Part shown: one piece after another, positions 1 through 8,564 of the stretch | How the letters are laid out: every line of letters starts with the position of its first letter | Position numbering within the stretch: position 1 is the first letter of the stretch | DNA from: Massilia kyonggiensis | GTDB taxonomy: Bacteria > Pseudomonadota > Gammaproteobacteria > Burkholderiales > Burkholderiaceae_D | Assembly: GCF_024756235.1 (NCBI RefSeq) | Contig: NZ_JANUGY010000006.1 | Location: 62,001 to 126,000 of the forward strand | Reading direction: 5' to 3' | DNA: 64,000 nt | Position numbers and translations under genes: made by a program | The notes under the pieces: generated by a model | The model's input: the letters and a program-made list of their open reading frames with translations, nothing else | What the model was told of the DNA's origin: nothing | The model's database searches: none

Positions 1-49
1 CTTCCGATTCCCTGCGGCCGGAACGGCGCACACCATTGGACAGCGACAT

Positions 50-1102
50 ATGGAATTGATCCCAAGCACCATCCTGACCGGCTTCCTCGGCGCCGGCAAA
101 ACCACGTTGCTCAACCGCATCCTGCAGGAAGAGCACGGCCTGCGCATCGCCGTCATCGAAAACGAGTTTGGCCAGGAAAACATCGACAACGAGATCCTCG
201 TGCAGGACCCGAGCGAGCAGATCGTCGAAATGAACAATGGCTGCATCTGCTGCACCGTGCGCGGCGACCTGATCGTCGCCCTGACGAACCTGGCGCGCAA
301 GCGCGAGGCCGGCGAAATCAGCTTCGACCGCGTCGTCATCGAGACCACGGGCCTCGCCAATCCGGGCCCGGTGGCCCAGACGTTCTTCGTCGACGAGGAA
401 GTCGGCGCGCACTACCTGCTCGACGCCGTCGTCACCGTCGTGGACGCGCGCCACGCCATGGACCAGCTGGACCGCCACGAGGAAGCCCAGCGCCAGGTCG
501 GTTTCGCCGACAAGATCCTGCTGTCCAAGACCGACCTCGTGGATGCCGCCGCCGTCGAGGAATTGAAGGCGCGCATCCGCCGCATCAACCCGCGTGCGCC
601 GATCAGCACGTCGGATTTCGGCCGCGCGCCGATCAGCGACGTGCTCGACCTGCGCGGCTTCAACCTGAACGACAAGCTCGAACTGGACCCCGCCTTCCTC
701 ACGACGGAAGAGGCGCACGACCACGGCCACGATCACCATGATCACGACCACGTGCACACGGAAGCGTGCGACCACAGCCACGATCACCATCATGGCCACC
801 ACAGCGACGACATCGCCGCGTTCGTGTTCAAGAGCGAGCGCGCGTTCGACCCCGAGCGTCTCGATCAATTCCTCGGCAGCATGGTCCAAGTGTTCGGGCC
901 GAACATGCTGCGTTACAAGGGTGTGCTGTCGATGGCGGGCGCGGATCGCAAGGTCGTCTTCCAAGGCGTGCATCAAATCATGGGCAGCGACCTCGGTGCA
1001 AAGTGGGCGGATGGCGAATCGCGCGGCAGCAAGATGGTGTTTATTGGTAAAAATTTACCGAAAGATGTCTTTATTCGCGGATTGGAACAGTGTTTGGTAT
1101 AA
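50..1102 (+). CDS. CobW/COG0523-family GTPase with histidine-rich metal-binding insert
   Basis: A 350-residue G3E-family P-loop GTPase thought to deliver or store metal, usually zinc. The Walker A motif GFLGAGKTT is at residues 11-19 and the family metal motif GCICC at 64-68. The switch segment with ETTGLANP is at about 98-105 and the SKTD base-recognition motif at about 159-162. Between the GTPase and the C-terminal CobW_C domain lies a His/Asp-rich stretch (residues 223-251, 15 histidines and one cysteine), typical of zinc or nickel chaperones. The ATG lies 49 bases from the window edge, so its promoter and any Zur box are mostly not visible. It is followed 116 bases later by a cysteine-poor DksA, a pairing that recalls the zinc-starvation genes of pseudomonads. 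The family is certain; the metal is inferred. Confidence 0.93.
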   Translation: MELIPSTILTGFLGAGKTTLLNRILQEEHGLRIAVIENEFGQENIDNEILVQDPSEQIVEMNNGCICCTVRGDLIVALTNLARKREAGEISFDRVVIETTGLANPGPVAQTFFVDEEVGAHYLLDAVVTVVDARHAMDQLDRHEEAQRQVGFADKILLSKTDLVDAAAVEELKARIRRINPRAPISTSDFGRAPISDVLDLRGFNLNDKLELDPAFLTTEEAHDHGHDHHDHDHVHTEACDHSHDHHHGHHSDDIAAFVFKSERAFDPERLDQFLGSMVQVFGPNMLRYKGVLSMAGADRKVVFQGVHQIMGSDLGAKWADGESRGSKMVFIGKNLPKDVFIRGLEQCLV

Positions 1103-1218
1103 ACTACCCCGGTTCTATGGTGTCACGGCAGCTGACGCGACGCGCACACCGAAGCAATGGTAACCGCTGAGTTAGCTGATAAAATGGAAACTCTGTCGTA
1201 TCAAAGGTAAGTGAAGTC

Positions 1219-1671
1219 ATGACTAAAACAACGAAACCGAATACCGTTGCGCAGCCCGAAGAACGCCTCCTGACGGAAGAAGAAATTCGGGCCATGAGCG
1301 ACGACGACTACATGAACCCGGCCCAGCTGGCGTTCTTCAAGAACCGCCTGCAGGAGCTCGAAAAGGAACTGCTGAAAAACGCCGGCGAGACGACGGAACA
1401 CCTGCGTGAAACGGTACTCGTTCCCGATCCGGCCGACCGCGCCACCATCGAGGAAGAGCATGCGCTCGAGCTGCGTACCCGCGACCGCGAACGCAAGCTG
1501 CTCAAGAAGGTCCAGCAATCGCTGGCCGCGATCGAGTCCGGCGAATACGGCTGGTGCGAGGAAACCGGCGAACCGATCGGCATCCCCCGCCTGATCGCCC
1601 GTCCGACCGCGACGCTGTCGCTGGAAGCCCAGCAGCGCCGTGAGCTGAAGCAGAAACTGTACGGTGACTGA
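1219..1671 (+). CDS. dksA: RNA polymerase-binding transcription factor DksA, one-cysteine type
   Basis: A 150-residue DksA/TraR protein that binds the RNA polymerase secondary channel and, with ppGpp, mediates the stringent response. The coiled-coil tip residues D70, D73 and A75 (motif DPADRA) match the functional DxxDxA of E. coli DksA. The zinc finger is reduced: at the four expected cysteine positions it has C113, T116, S134 and A137. It therefore probably does not hold zinc in the classical way, as in other one-Cys or no-Cys DksA proteins of alpha- and betaproteobacteria. The reading frame is full length and ends 18 bases before a strong intrinsic terminator, so it is probably a single-gene transcript. 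Family assignment is very secure. Confidence 0.97.
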   Translation: MTKTTKPNTVAQPEERLLTEEEIRAMSDDDYMNPAQLAFFKNRLQELEKELLKNAGETTEHLRETVLVPDPADRATIEEEHALELRTRDRERKLLKKVQQSLAAIESGEYGWCEETGEPIGIPRLIARPTATLSLEAQQRRELKQKLYGD

Positions 1672-1689
1672 TCGTCGTACGCTCCGATG

Positions 1690-1725
1690 AAAAAGCATGC
1701 GCCCGCCGCATGCTTTTTTGTTTTT
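1690..1725 (+). terminator. Rho-independent terminator of dksA
   Basis: A perfect 11-bp stem (AAAAGCATGCG pairing with CGCATGCTTTT) with a 5-base loop, followed by a T-rich run. It begins 18 bases after the dksA stop codon. The A-rich left arm would let it work on the other strand too, but no minus-strand gene ends here. Confidence 0.92.
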
Positions 1726-1787
1726 AGGGCCGATATTGGCTCTGGGTTCGTGCGCATGAATTATTTCCTATCGGATACACTTGCGGG

Positions 1788-3080
1788 ATGGGGCTCTTCG
1801 ATTTCCTGAAGAAAAAAGGCGACGCACCGCCGGCGGGTGCGGATGGCCGCCTGCGCCCCGACGGTCCGCTCGTGGCCGGCCCCGCCACACGGCTGGCGCT
1901 CGATACCGAGGCGGAACGCGAACGCCAGCGCGAAATCGCCCGCGCCACCGCAGCCAAGATCGACGCGATCGAACTGGAGATGACCTCCGCCATCTTCGAC
2001 GACGATGCCTGGGCCGGCAACCGGCGCCCTCCGGCCGCGGCCGTACCCGACCCGAACACGGACATCCTGCCGGATCACGATGAAGTGCCGGATGCGGCCG
2101 CTACCCCGTCCAGCGCCCCGGTCGTCGAGGAAGCGGCGATCCTGTACGCCAACGACCAGCTCGACGCCGCGGCCTTCCTGCTGCGCACCAGCGTGCGCGA
2201 CCAGGGCGGCGAGCGCCTGCCGTGGTGGATGCTGTTCGACCTGCTCCAGATCATGGGCCTCGAACACGAGTTCGAAAGTATCGCGATCGACTACGCCAGC
2301 CGGTTCGAGACGTCGCCCCCCACCTATCGTCCCCTCGCGGCCACGGCGCACGCGCCGGACCACCAGTTTGCCGGGGCGATCCCGACGGCCACCCTGTCCG
2401 GCCGCCTCGACGACGGCCCGCTCGCCCGCGCGCAACTGGCCCGCGCCACCGCGCCGGGTCCGCTCGTCCGGTTCGAATTCCAGGCGATCACCGCGGTGAC
2501 GCCGCCTGGCTGCGCCCTGCTGCTGGAATCCCTGCAAACCCTGCGCAAGGTGGGACGCGAACTGGTGCTGGCGGGCGCCGACCACCTCGTCGCGGTGCTG
2601 CGCCCGATGCTGGCGATCGGCGACCGCGGCGCCGGCGAAGCGCCCTGGCTGCTGCTGCTGGAACTGCTGCTGCTGACGAACCGCGAAAAGGATTTCGAGG
2701 AAACCGCGATGGATTATTGCGTCACCTTCGAAGTGTCGCCGCCGTCGTTCGAAGCCCCCCGGCGCGCTGCGACGAGCCCGGCGGCCGGTCCGGCGACGGC
2801 GGGCGACCGCTTCCTGCTGCCCGCCGCGATCCGGGGCGACAGCGCGCCGCTGCTGGCCGCCATTGCCGGCCACGCGGCGCTCCATCCGACCCTCGTGCTG
2901 GACGGGTCCCGGCTCGCACGCATCGATTACGCGGCCGCGAACGCCCTCGCCGCCCATCTGCGCACCCTGGCCCAGGACGGGCGCGAGGTCGTGCTGCGCG
3001 ACCTGAACCATCTCGTCGCCGCTTTGCTGCGCCTGCTCGGCGTCGGCGACCAGGTCCGTCTGTACGCCCACAAGTACTGA
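1788..3080 (+). CDS. Tandem STAS-like domain protein
   Basis: A 430-residue soluble protein of unproven function. The N-terminus (MGLFDFLKKKGD) could be a short amphipathic or membrane-contacting helix, followed by a charged, Ala/Pro-rich low-complexity region to about residue 110. The rest looks like two diverged repeats, at about 140-278 and 285-430. Each has an alpha-helical stretch ending in a similar motif (FETSPPTY at about 173-180, FEVSPPSF at about 314-321) and a STAS-like unit with the pattern 'GRELVLAGADHLVAVLR' or 'GREVVLRDLNHLVAALL'. STAS domains act in anti-anti-sigma signalling or as MlaB-like ABC transporter partners. The gene lies 78 bases upstream of hslV, on the same strand. 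The STAS call is by eye; a role in signalling is an inference. Confidence 0.72.
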   Translation: MGLFDFLKKKGDAPPAGADGRLRPDGPLVAGPATRLALDTEAERERQREIARATAAKIDAIELEMTSAIFDDDAWAGNRRPPAAAVPDPNTDILPDHDEVPDAAATPSSAPVVEEAAILYANDQLDAAAFLLRTSVRDQGGERLPWWMLFDLLQIMGLEHEFESIAIDYASRFETSPPTYRPLAATAHAPDHQFAGAIPTATLSGRLDDGPLARAQLARATAPGPLVRFEFQAITAVTPPGCALLLESLQTLRKVGRELVLAGADHLVAVLRPMLAIGDRGAGEAPWLLLLELLLLTNREKDFEETAMDYCVTFEVSPPSFEAPRRAATSPAAGPATAGDRFLLPAAIRGDSAPLLAAIAGHAALHPTLVLDGSRLARIDYAAANALAAHLRTLAQDGREVVLRDLNHLVAALLRLLGVGDQVRLYAHKY

Positions 3081-3158
3081 GACCGCCGGATACGGTTCAG
3101 TCTTGCAATTTCATATCGCATCCCCACTTGCGGTGAGCAGATCAACCACGAGGCAAAT

Positions 3159-3695
3159 ATGGAACAATTTCACGGCACGACGATCGTCAGCGTAAGGCGC
3201 GGCAACCAGGTCGCGCTCGGTGGCGATGGACAAGTCACCCTGGGCAACGTCGTCATGAAGGGCTCGGCGCGCAAGGTGCGCAAGCTCTACCAGAACAAGG
3301 TGCTGTGCGGCTTTGCCGGCGGCACGGCCGACGCCTTCACCCTGCTCGACCGCTTCGAAGCGAAACTGGAAAAACACCAGGGCAATTTGCTGCGCGCCTC
3401 GGTCGAACTGGCCAAGGACTGGCGCACCGACCGCGTGCTGCGCCGCCTGGAGGCCATGCTGCTGGTGGCCGACCGCGAAAAGACCCTGATCATCACCGGC
3501 AACGGCGACGTGCTCGAACCGGAAGACGGCATCGGCGCGATCGGCTCGGGCGGCATCTACGCCCAGTCGGCCGCCAAGGCCCTGCAGGAAAACACGGATC
3601 TCGCCCCGGCCGACGTGGTCAAGAAAGCGCTGACCATCGCAGGCGAGCTGTGCATCTACACGAACATGTCGCACATCATCGAGACGCTGGAATAA
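3159..3695 (+). CDS. hslV: ATP-dependent protease proteolytic subunit HslV
   Basis: A 178-residue peptidase subunit of the HslUV (ClpQY) protease, which degrades misfolded and regulatory proteins in the cytoplasm. The N-terminal threonine nucleophile is expected at T7 (sequence [10 protein letters not shown]). A six-residue propeptide MEQFHG would therefore have to be removed, unlike E. coli HslV where only Met is cleaved. GGDGQVT (about residues 21-27) and the C-terminal [14 protein letters not shown] region are typical of the family. hslU follows after 25 bases, forming the usual hslVU operon. Confidence 0.97.
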   Translation: MEQFHGTTIVSVRRGNQVALGGDGQVTLGNVVMKGSARKVRKLYQNKVLCGFAGGTADAFTLLDRFEAKLEKHQGNLLRASVELAKDWRTDRVLRRLEAMLLVADREKTLIITGNGDVLEPEDGIGAIGSGGIYAQSAAKALQENTDLAPADVVKKALTIAGELCIYTNMSHIIETLE

Positions 3696-3720
3696 CGGCC
3701 TCTCACGCACGAAAGCCTAC

Positions 3721-5067
3721 ATGAGCACACATATGAACATGACTCCGTCCGAAATCGTCTCGGAACTCGACAAGCACGTCGTCGGCCAGGGTAAAGCCAA
3801 GCGCGCCGTGTCGATCGCGCTGCGCAACCGCTGGCGCCGCCAGCAAGTCGAGGAACCGCTGCGCCACGAGATCACCCCGAAGAACATCCTCATGATCGGC
3901 CCGACGGGCGTCGGCAAGACCGAGATCGCGCGCCGCCTGGCCAAGCTGGCCGACGCACCGTTCATCAAGGTCGAGGCGACCAAGTTCACCGAGGTCGGCT
4001 ATGTCGGCCGCGACGTCGACACCATCATCCGCGACCTGATCGACATCGGCGTCAAGCAGACCCGCGCCAGCGAAATGAAGAAGGTGCGCCAGCGCGCCGA
4101 GGACGCGGCCGAGGACCGCATCATCGACATCCTTGTGCCGCCGGCGCGCGACTTCGGCTTCAACGTCAGCAGCGACGCCAAGGATGGCGGCGACGCCACG
4201 CGCCAGACGTTCCGCAAGCGCCTGCGCGAAGGCGCGCTCGACGACAAGGAAGTCGAGATCGACGTGGCGGAAAGCGCGCCGCAGATGGAAATCATGGCGC
4301 CGCCGGGCATGGAAGAAATGACGGAACAGATCAAGTCGATGTTCGCCGGCGTCGGGGCGGGGCGCAAGAAGCCCCGCAAGATGAAGGTGAAGGAAGCGAT
4401 GAAGCTGCTCGTCGACGAGGAAGCCGCCAAGCTCATCAACGAAGACGAGATGAAGCAGAAGGCCATCGCCAACGTCGAGCAGAACGGCATCGTGTTCCTG
4501 GACGAGGTCGACAAGATCGCGTCGCGTTCGGAACACGGCGGCGCCGACGTCTCGCGCGCGGGCGTGCAGCGCGACCTGCTGCCGCTCGTCGAAGGCACGA
4601 CGGTGAACACGAAGTACGGCATGATCAAGACGGACCACATCCTGTTCATCGCGTCGGGCGCGTTCCATTTGTCGAAACCGTCAGACCTGATCCCCGAGCT
4701 GCAGGGCCGCTTCCCGATCCGCGTCGAGCTGGAATCGCTGTCGATCGACGATTTCAAGAGCATCCTGACCTCGACGGACGCGAGTCTGACGAAGCAGTAT
4801 GAAGCGCTGCTGGCGACGGAAGGCGTCAAGCTCGAGTTCGCCGACGACGGCATCCATCGCCTCGCCGAGATCGCTTATTCCGTCAACGAGCGCACCGAGA
4901 ACATCGGCGCGCGCCGCCTGTACACGGTGATGGAAAAGCTGCTGGAAGAGATCTCGTACTCGGCCACCGACAAGTCGGGCCAGGCGCTCGTCATCGACGC
5001 GGCCTACGTCAACGAACGGCTGGATGCGCTGGCGGTCAACGAAGACCTGTCGCGCTACGTGTTGTAA
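3721..5067 (+). CDS. hslU: ATP-dependent protease ATPase subunit HslU
   Basis: A 448-residue AAA+ unfoldase that feeds substrates to HslV. Walker A GPTGVGKT is at residues 60-67. The Walker B segment [10 protein letters not shown] and the family-specific I-domain (about residues 110-245, charged and rich in Lys/Glu) are visible. The C-terminal tail DLSRYVL matches the HslU tail that inserts into HslV and activates it. The first ATG is used here; a second ATG at 3733 (MNMTPSEIV) or a third at 3739 (MTPSEIV) is equally possible and closer to the E. coli start. Same operon as hslV. Confidence 0.97.
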   Translation: MSTHMNMTPSEIVSELDKHVVGQGKAKRAVSIALRNRWRRQQVEEPLRHEITPKNILMIGPTGVGKTEIARRLAKLADAPFIKVEATKFTEVGYVGRDVDTIIRDLIDIGVKQTRASEMKKVRQRAEDAAEDRIIDILVPPARDFGFNVSSDAKDGGDATRQTFRKRLREGALDDKEVEIDVAESAPQMEIMAPPGMEEMTEQIKSMFAGVGAGRKKPRKMKVKEAMKLLVDEEAAKLINEDEMKQKAIANVEQNGIVFLDEVDKIASRSEHGGADVSRAGVQRDLLPLVEGTTVNTKYGMIKTDHILFIASGAFHLSKPSDLIPELQGRFPIRVELESLSIDDFKSILTSTDASLTKQYEALLATEGVKLEFADDGIHRLAEIAYSVNERTENIGARRLYTVMEKLLEEISYSATDKSGQALVIDAAYVNERLDALAVNEDLSRYVL

Positions 5068-5088
5068 TCCACGAAAGGAGAGGCGGCG

Positions 5089-5286
5089 ATGGCAAACAAG
5101 GCACTGGCAACCCGGCAAAAGATGCGGCTGCGTGTCGAGCCGACGCCGCCGATCAAACCCCGCAATCCGTTCGCCGGCTTCGCCAAGGCGCGCGCGGCCG
5201 GGGCGCATGCGAAACCCGAGGCCAGCGAACGGCTGGCCGCCAAGCGGGCGCTCAAGAAGGTCAAGCTGGAGCCGGACGAAGACTGA
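5089..5286 (+). CDS. Small basic hypothetical protein downstream of hslU
   Basis: A 65-residue protein rich in Lys, Arg, Ala and Pro with no membrane segment. A good ribosome binding site (AAAGGAGAGG) lies just before the ATG, and the gene starts 21 bases after the hslU stop. This supports a real last gene of the hslVU operon. I do not recognise a family. It could be a small nucleic-acid-binding or adaptor protein, but nothing in the sequence proves that. Confidence 0.6.
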   Translation: MANKALATRQKMRLRVEPTPPIKPRNPFAGFAKARAAGAHAKPEASERLAAKRALKKVKLEPDED

Positions 5287-5294
5287 TCAGGCCC

Positions 5295-5675
5295 CTACTT
5301 CGCCGGCGCGATCAGCGGCTTGCCCTTTTCGACGAAATAAGTGGCGATGCCTGCCCCGGCCACCGTGCCGGGGTTCCTGGCCGCGTGGATCGTGCCGGCC
5401 GGGATGAAGACGGATTGCCCCGCCTTGAGCATCACCGGCGCTTTACCGTCAGGCAGGTACTCCAAGGTACCCTCAACGACGTACAGCACTTCGTCGCCCG
5501 GATGCGTGTGCCTGGGCACGCCATGGCCGGGGTCGACCTCGACGCGCACCTCGACGACTTCGCGTCCCGGAACCACGCTGTCATGCTTCAGCAGGTCGGT
5601 GCGGCGCACGCCCGCCACTTGCGCGAATGCGGCCGCGCCAAATAACGCCAGAACGATCACGGCTACCGGTTTCAT
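5295..5675 (-). CDS. Exported single-domain cupin
   Basis: A 126-residue protein with an N-terminal signal peptide (MKPVAVIVLALFGAAAFA) and a cupin barrel. Likely metal ligands are in PRHTHPGDEVLYVVEG (two His and a Glu) and in the second motif around GTIHAARN. Periplasmic cupins of this type are common and usually of unknown substrate. The start chosen has a good ribosome binding site (GGGAGGTAAT) immediately upstream. A longer reading frame to 5924 exists but lacks a plausible signal peptide start. The gene converges on the small gene ending at 5286 and is divergent from the XRE-type regulator. Confidence 0.85.
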   Translation of the reverse strand: MKPVAVIVLALFGAAAFAQVAGVRRTDLLKHDSVVPGREVVEVRVEVDPGHGVPRHTHPGDEVLYVVEGTLEYLPDGKAPVMLKAGQSVFIPAGTIHAARNPGTVAGAGIATYFVEKGKPLIAPAK

Positions 5676-5862
5676 ATTACCTCCCTGGTATCGGTGGGAC
5701 AGCCGCGCACCGGCGACGTTGCATGCGGTCGCGCCTGAACTGACGCGTATCATAACGCTGACCGTGCTCATCAGCTGGACTCGACATTTCTTGAACTGGC
5801 CTGCCTTCTTCTGTACATTCGTTAGGCCGAGTTGACGAACGAAAACAGAAAAGCGACCCAAT

Positions 5863-6594
5863 ATGAGCTCCCCCGACATGCTGCTGGACGTGCTGCGCGC
5901 CGAACTGCGCGCCGCCGGGATCACCTACAAGATGCTGGCCGACCGCATCGCGATGAGCGAATCGAGTATCAAGCGCATGTTCGGCCAGAAGGACATGACG
6001 CTGTCGCGCCTGGCCCAGATCTGCCAGGCGGCCGGCATCGCCATGGAAGACGTGCTGCGGCGCGCGGCCGATGCGCGGCCGCAGGCCGACACCTTGACGC
6101 TCATCCAGGAAACGGCGCTCGTCGCCAATCCGCGCCTGCTGCTCGTGGCGATCTGTTGCCTGGGACACTGGAGCCTGGAACAGATGGTCGAAACGTATCG
6201 TTTGAGCGAACCCGAATGCATCGGCTTGCTGGTGGAACTCGACCGCCTCGGCGTGATCGAACTGAAACCGCTGAACCGCTATACGCTGCGGGTCTCGAAC
6301 GCGTTCCGCTGGCTGCCGGACGGTCCCGTGCAGCGCTTCTTCCGCGCCCACGTCGTCGAGGATTATTTTGCCGGGAAGTTCGACGGTACCGGCGAAACCC
6401 TGATGTGCCTGCCTGCACGGCTGTCGCTGGCGAGCGCCGCCGAGCTGGCGGAAAAGATCCATCAACTGGCCGGAGAACTCGCGCGCATGCACCGCAACGA
6501 CCGCCGCCTGCCCCCGCAGGAGCGCGACGGTTTTACGTTGCTGGTCGGTTTCCGTTCGTGGGAATTTTCCGCGTTTACCGCGCTGCGGCGCTAA
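5863..6594 (+). CDS. XRE-type helix-turn-helix transcriptional regulator
   Basis: A 243-residue regulator. Residues 20-70 form a Cro/C1-type HTH (ITYKMLADRIAMSESSIKRM followed by TLSRLAQICQAAG). The C-terminal 170 residues contain a possible second winged-helix-like segment (EPECIGLLVELDRLGVIEL) and no recognised ligand domain. It resembles the large group of proteobacterial XRE regulators with an all-helical C-terminal region. It faces away from the cupin gene and shares its 187-base upstream region, so it may control that gene; that is inference from position. It ends 3 bases before the gspC stop codon. Confidence 0.85.
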   Translation: MSSPDMLLDVLRAELRAAGITYKMLADRIAMSESSIKRMFGQKDMTLSRLAQICQAAGIAMEDVLRRAADARPQADTLTLIQETALVANPRLLLVAICCLGHWSLEQMVETYRLSEPECIGLLVELDRLGVIELKPLNRYTLRVSNAFRWLPDGPVQRFFRAHVVEDYFAGKFDGTGETLMCLPARLSLASAAELAEKIHQLAGELARMHRNDRRLPPQERDGFTLLVGFRSWEFSAFTALRR

Positions 6595-6597
6595 GCC

Positions 6598-7329
6598 TTA
6601 TTGCGTATTCATCTGGCCGGCCGGATTCTGCGGCGGCACCTGCTGACCGTTCTGCCCCGGCGTGATCGAATTCGCATTCGGCGGCGGCGGGTTGTCGTGC
6701 GTGCCGACGTCGCCCGGGTTCGTCATCGACGGCTGGGGCTGCGGCTGCGGCTGCGGCTGGACGGCACCCGGCGCCATCGGCGGCTCCGGCACGGCCTGCA
6801 CCGGCTGCGCGGCCGGTGCGGTCGTGATCTGCTGCGGCTGCGGGAAAGTCTGCTGCGGCATGCCGCCCGGCTGCGCCCCGCCAGGCATCCCACCGGGCAT
6901 CCCGCCGGGCGCGCCACCCATCGGCGCCGCGGGCTTGGTGTCGGTCGCCAGGTCGACGCGCTTCATGACGCCGCCATCGGACAGCATCACATAGCGCGGA
7001 TGGACTTCCGCCAGCGTGATGCCGGGCGCCAGTTCCTTGCCGACCCGCAGCGCCTTCGGTGGCGAACCTTCGGCGACGATGATCGCCACGCTGCTGCTCC
7101 CGTCCGCGACGACGCCCGTCAGCTGGTAATTGGTCGCGCTTGCCACCGAGACCTGGCCGCCAAACAAGGTAGCGGCGGCATCGATGGTCGGGTCAGGCAT
7201 GGCGGCCTGGGGCACCGCCGCGATCGGGCGCTGGGGCGGCTGGTACAGTTGCAGGATCCAGTACGCGAGCGACACGGCCAGCAGGATCACGCCCAGCAGG
7301 CTCAGGAGTAAAGGCAAGCGCTTGTTCAT
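6598..7329 (-). CDS. gspC: Type II secretion inner-membrane protein GspC, PDZ-less with Pro/Gln-rich tail
   Basis: A 243-residue bitopic protein that links the T2SS inner-membrane platform to the secretin. It has one transmembrane helix near the N-terminus (LPLLLSLLGVILLAVSLAYW) and an HR domain (about residues 45-125, ending with GGVMKRVDLAT). In place of the C-terminal PDZ or coiled coil of model GspC proteins there is a low-complexity Gly/Pro/Met/Gln-rich tail (about residues 130-243). The ATG at 7329 is preferred because AAGGAAA precedes it at good spacing; a GTG at 7344 overlapping the gspF stop is an alternative. It is the last gene of the operon instead of the first. Confidence 0.88.
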   Translation of the reverse strand: MNKRLPLLLSLLGVILLAVSLAYWILQLYQPPQRPIAAVPQAAMPDPTIDAAATLFGGQVSVASATNYQLTGVVADGSSSVAIIVAEGSPPKALRVGKELAPGITLAEVHPRYVMLSDGGVMKRVDLATDTKPAAPMGGAPGGMPGGMPGGAQPGGMPQQTFPQPQQITTAPAAQPVQAVPEPPMAPGAVQPQPQPQPQPSMTNPGDVGTHDNPPPPNANSITPGQNGQQVPPQNPAGQMNTQ

Positions 7330-7340
7330 CAGTTTCCTTG

Positions 7341-8561
7341 TCACTGCACCAACTGGTTGATTTCAATGATCGGCATCAGCACGGCCAGCACGATCAGCAG
7401 CACGACGAGACCCATGGCAAGGATCAGCACCGGCTCCAGCAGGCCGGCGATGGTCAGTGTGCGCCGCTCGAGGTCGGCCTGCTGCGAATTCGAGGCCCGC
7501 TCGAGCATGGCCGGCAGCTCGCCCGTGATCTCGCCCGCGCGGATCATGTGCACGAGCATGGGTGGGAACAGCTTTTGCGCCGACAGCGCGCGCGCCAGGC
7601 TCACGCCTTCGCGCACGCTGGCCGTCGCCTGTTCCACGAGTTCCTTCATGGCCACGTTCGACAACGTGTCGCGGCTCGTCTCGAGCGCGCGCAGGATGGG
7701 CACGCCGGAGCCGGTCGTGATCGCCAGCGTGCTGGCGAAACGGGTCGTGTTCAGGCTGCGCTCGAATTTGCCGTACACGGGCGCATTCAGCAGCCACGTA
7801 TGCCAGCGGCGCTTGAGCACCGGATTTTGCAGCGCGCGGCGCCACATGAACCAGGCGGCGATGACGATCAATGCCACATAGATCCCGTAGGCGCGCGTAA
7901 AGTCAGACACGCCGAGCATGACGACGGTCAGGAACGGCAGTTTCTGCTTGGTGTTGGCGAACACCGAGACGATCTGCGGCACGACATAGGTCAGCAGGAA
8001 GATGACGATCGCGAACGCGACGACGGTGACGATGGCCGGATACGTGAACGCGAGGCGCACCCGCTGCACGAGGGCGTTGCGGCGTTCGATGTAGTCCGCC
8101 AGGCGCGACAGCACGCGCGACAGCTGGCCGATCTGTTCGCCGGACGCGACGAGCGCGCGGTAGATCTCGGTGAAGTCGCGCGGATGGCGCGCCAGTGCGC
8201 TGGAGAACGAGGCGCCGCCCATCACTTCGGAACGGATCGACGCGATCAGGTCGCGCACGTAGGCGCGCTCGGCCTGTTCCAGCAGCGCGGTGAAGGCTTG
8301 TTCGAGCGGCAGGCCCGCTTCCAGCAGGCTCGCGAGCTGGCGCGTGAACAGCGCGAGCTCGACCTGGGACAGGCGCTCGCCGAAGCCGCGCGCGCGCGCC
8401 GCCCCGCTCTCGTCGACCTGGGCCGCGATGGCCTCGACGGCGAGCGGCGTCAATCCCTGCAGGCGCAGGTCGGCGCGCGCGGCACGCGGGCTGTCGGCGT
8501 TCAGTACGCCCTTGCGGGTGACGCCGCCCGTGTCGACGGCTTCATAGCGGAAGGCGGGCAT
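7341..8561 (-). CDS. gspF: Type II secretion inner-membrane platform protein GspF
   Basis: A 406-residue polytopic inner-membrane protein of the PilC/GspF family, the platform through which the GspE ATPase drives pseudopilus assembly. It begins with the typical MPAFRYEAVDTGG motif. It then has two T2SSF domains (about residues 70-195 and 270-395), with hydrophobic segments near 170-190, 220-240 and 375-395. It lies 3 bases after gspE, so the two are translated together. Confidence 0.96.
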   Translation of the reverse strand: MPAFRYEAVDTGGVTRKGVLNADSPRAARADLRLQGLTPLAVEAIAAQVDESGAARARGFGERLSQVELALFTRQLASLLEAGLPLEQAFTALLEQAERAYVRDLIASIRSEVMGGASFSSALARHPRDFTEIYRALVASGEQIGQLSRVLSRLADYIERRNALVQRVRLAFTYPAIVTVVAFAIVIFLLTYVVPQIVSVFANTKQKLPFLTVVMLGVSDFTRAYGIYVALIVIAAWFMWRRALQNPVLKRRWHTWLLNAPVYGKFERSLNTTRFASTLAITTGSGVPILRALETSRDTLSNVAMKELVEQATASVREGVSLARALSAQKLFPPMLVHMIRAGEITGELPAMLERASNSQQADLERRTLTIAGLLEPVLILAMGLVVLLIVLAVLMPIIEINQLVQ

Positions 8562-8564
8562 GGA

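Noticed and set aside
412-702. Minus-strand open frame opposite the CobW gene
   Set aside because: It is a shadow of the CobW gene with Ser/Arg-rich translation and no start context. Dozens of similar frames across the window were rejected for the same reason.
723-803. Histidine-codon repeat in the CobW gene as a satellite or CRISPR-like repeat
   Set aside because: The repetition comes from His/Asp codons in a coding region; spacing is irregular and no repeat-spacer pattern exists.
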